From contig JALRCL010000843.1 in the NCBI GenBank assembly GCA_023268575.1, positions 1 through 7,215 of the forward strand: 7,215 nt of DNA. The letters are read 5' to 3'. Numbering within the stretch: the first letter of the stretch is position 1; every line of letters starts with the position of its first letter. Below, in pieces: positions 5,709-7,215 of this stretch. Source of the stretch: Patulibacter sp. Its GTDB lineage: Bacteria > Actinomycetota > Thermoleophilia > Solirubrobacterales > Solirubrobacteraceae. Under the pieces are notes generated by a model that saw only the letters and a program-made list of their open reading frames with translations, was not told where the DNA came from and ran no database searches. The position numbers and the translations under genes are program-made.

Positions 5709-6449
5709 TCAGCGTCCGACGGTCACCCGGACGCGCGGCAGGTCGCGGACCGCGGCCGCCGTGCACCGCTCGGCGGCCGGCGACCGACCGTCGAAGCGCC
5801 ACGGGAGCGTCCGGCCGGCCCGCGGGTCCTGGCGCAGGACGCGCACCCCGGGACGCCCTCTCGGACCCCGCACGACGCCGCGCAGCCCGTTGAGGCAGAG
5901 CACGCCCGTCGCGTCGCCGGTGGCCAGCCCACGAAGGTCGGGGACCGTCGCGCGACGCTCGCCCGGCGTCGGCTCGAACGTCTCAGGGACGACCCCGAAC
6001 GGCGTCGGCGCCTGCTGCTGCGGCCCGCGGACACGCCGCCCGCCGATCGGCTTCGCGAGCGGGACGGTGATGCGCGGATGCCGCACGGCGAGCGCCGGGC
6101 ACGCGATCATCGCCTCCGGGGCGGGCTCGGAGACGACCACGCGGACCTCGATCCGGGAGCCCGCCTCCCGGACGATCGCCCGCGGCGAGCTCCCGCAGGC
6201 GCCGCCGTAGCCGGGGTCGACGACGATCGCGCCCCCGCGGCGGGCGCTGCCGGCGAGCGTCCAGGCCACCTCGCGCTCCACCGTCGGGTACCCCGGCCGG
6301 ATCGGGTCCACGACGACCGGGCCGCCGGCGGTCGGCGCGGCGCCCGCGGGCGGCGCCCCGGCGAGCAGCGCCACCGTCGCCGCGGTCCCGGCGACGGGCG
6401 CGAGGAGCCGGAGGGGACGCCTGGGGACGAGACGACGGGGGCCACGCAT
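5709..6449 (-). CDS. Secreted protein with one C-terminal PASTA-like domain
   Basis: This 246-residue product starts at ATG 6449 with a strong GGGAGG ribosome site 9 nt upstream. Residues 1-38 form a signal peptide: an Arg-rich start, a hydrophobic core at 15-31 and an AGA-A type cleavage site near 36-39. Residues 43-135 look beta-rich, with Cys85 and Cys117 as a possible disulphide, and I do not recognise that fold. Residues 168-245 fit the PASTA pattern: VPDLRGLATGDAT at the start, a central VRVLRQDPRAGRTLP and a closing VRVTV strand. An unusual Cys185/Cys229 pair and a longer insert before the last strand are present. PASTA domains in other proteins bind peptidoglycan fragments or muropeptides. 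Here there is no kinase or penicillin-binding domain, so it would be a stand-alone secreted module. Wall binding fits the neighbouring transpeptidase but is inferred. Confidence 0.75.
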   Translation of the reverse strand: MRGPRRLVPRRPLRLLAPVAGTAATVALLAGAPPAGAAPTAGGPVVVDPIRPGYPTVEREVAWTLAGSARRGGAIVVDPGYGGACGSSPRAIVREAGSRIEVRVVVSEPAPEAMIACPALAVRHPRITVPLAKPIGGRRVRGPQQQAPTPFGVVPETFEPTPGERRATVPDLRGLATGDATGVLCLNGLRGVVRGPRGRPGVRVLRQDPRAGRTLPWRFDGRSPAAERCTAAAVRDLPRVRVTVGR

Positions 6450-6598
6450 GGGGTCGATCCTCCCACGCGCGGCGCCGCATCATCGGAGCCGCCGCCGCCC
6501 GCGCACCGCACCGCCCGGACCCGCCAGGACCGGCGCCGCGCTGGCTCGGCCGGTTCGCCGTCAGGGGGTGACGACCCGCCGGCGGCGAGACCAGAGGA

Positions 6599-7215
6599 TC
6601 AGTGCCCGATCGCCTCGCGCCGTTCGATGACGCCGCGCAGCTCGCGCAGGTCGTCGCGCAGCGCGGCGGCGTGCTCGAAGCGCAGCTCCTCCGCGGCGGT
6701 GAGCATCTCCTCCTCCAGCGCGACGGCGCGCTCCTGGAGCTGCTCGATCGTCAGCGCGTCGGTCTCCTCCTGCGCCGCGCGCCGGCGCTTGCCCTTCGGC
6801 AGCTTCGACTCCGACTGCAGGAACTCGGCGATGTCGCTGACGCCCTTCTTGATCGTCGTCGGCGTGATCCCGTGGGCTTCGTTGTAGGCCACTTGTTTGA
6901 CGCGGCGGCGGTTGGTCTCGCCAATCGCCCGCTCCATGCTGCCGGTGATGCGGTCGGCATACATGATGACCCGGCCTTCGGCGTTGCGCGCCGCGCGGCC
7001 GATGGTCTGGATTAGCGAGGTTTCCGAGCGCAGGAAGCCTTCTTTGTCGGCATCCAAAATCGCCACCAACCCACATTCGGGAATGTCCAAACCCTCTCGC
7101 AGCAGGTTGATCCCGACCAGCACGTCAAACGCCCCCAGCCGCAAATCTCGCAGGATTTCAATGCGTTCTATGGTGTCGATATCCGAGTGCATATAGCGGA
7201 TGCGGATGCCCTGTT
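6599..7215 (-). CDS. uvrB: Excinuclease ABC subunit UvrB, C-terminal 205 residues
   Basis: UvrB is the helicase-like damage-verification subunit of nucleotide excision repair, working with UvrA and UvrC in the cytoplasm. The fragment enters from the right edge and ends at TGA 6599. It shows the helicase C-terminal motifs: MHSDIDTIERIEILRDLRLG, FDVLVGINLLREGLDIPE, LDADKEGFLRS and the arginine-finger motif QTIGRAARN. Next comes the AYNEAHGITPTTIKK segment. The UVR motif that contacts UvrC lies at the end (LEEEMLTAAEELRFEHAAALRDDLRELR). Spacing and ending are normal for the family, so the C-terminus is intact. The upstream part (about 7020-7215) is near 53% G+C with many A/T-ending codons, while the last 300 bp is above 70% with G/C-ending codons. 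The reading frame is unbroken across this change. A foreign, recombined or mis-assembled segment is possible. Confidence 0.97.
   Translation of the reverse strand, partial: QGIRIRYMHSDIDTIERIEILRDLRLGAFDVLVGINLLREGLDIPECGLVAILDADKEGFLRSETSLIQTIGRAARNAEGRVIMYADRITGSMERAIGETNRRRVKQVAYNEAHGITPTTIKKGVSDIAEFLQSESKLPKGKRRRAAQEETDALTIEQLQERAVALEEEMLTAAEELRFEHAAALRDDLRELRGVIERREAIGH

Noticed and set aside
6576..6585. CCGCCGGCGG palindrome after uvrB as a terminator
   Set aside because: It is only 10 bp with no loop and no U-run, which is expected by chance at this G+C.
5508..6887. Plus-strand ATG 5508 preceded by a good AGGAGGAGGG ribosome-site look-alike
   Set aside because: The frame runs antisense through the PASTA-like gene into uvrB, with Arg-rich low-quality sequence. 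The purine run is more likely chance.

Overview
The window comes from a very GC-rich actinobacterial-type genome; most of it looks about 75% G+C, with almost every third codon position G or C. The sigma factor architecture (cytoplasmic sigma regions, a zinc-finger segment, a membrane segment and a long extracellular tail), the many secreted envelope proteins and the composition suggest Actinomycetota, perhaps Thermoleophilia/Solirubrobacterales. That placement is inference. All six supported genes lie on the minus strand, so transcription runs from the right edge to the left. Long open frames on the plus strand are by-products of high G+C and are not annotated.

In the direction of transcription: (1) the C-terminal part of uvrB (nucleotide excision repair) enters from the right edge and stops at 6599. 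(2) A 149-bp gap leads to a secreted protein with one C-terminal PASTA-like domain (6449-5709). (3) A 332-bp non-coding stretch follows (5708-5377), with a duplicated GC-rich dyad, a run of nine C and a short motif shared with other leaders. (4) An 830-residue ECF-type sigma factor is fused to a zinc-finger/anti-sigma-like segment, a hydrophobic membrane region and about 540 residues of mostly low-complexity, presumably extracellular chain (5376-2884). (5) A 287-bp gap holds six copies of a 22-23-bp repeat, a copy of the shared motif and a perfect 9-bp hairpin. (6) Next is a YkuD-type L,D-transpeptidase with a likely lipoprotein signal (2596-1694). (7) A small helical protein of unknown function follows closely (1647-1054). 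(8) After a hairpin and another motif copy comes the start of a secreted thioester-domain protein with the expected Cys and Gln, cut off by the left edge (942-1).

Read together, the block after uvrB looks like a cell-envelope locus: a membrane-tethered sigma factor beside a peptidoglycan cross-linking enzyme, a PASTA-type secreted protein and a possible covalent adhesin. The sequence GAYGCGACAG (Y = C or T) occurs, in the direction of transcription, upstream of the sigma factor, transpeptidase and thioester-protein genes. It is a candidate shared promoter or operator element. The functional link is inference and rests on proximity plus this motif.

Two cautions apply. Both outermost genes are truncated by the window. 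The uvrB fragment changes sharply in base composition and codon use around 6870-7020, which could mean recombination or a chimeric assembly.
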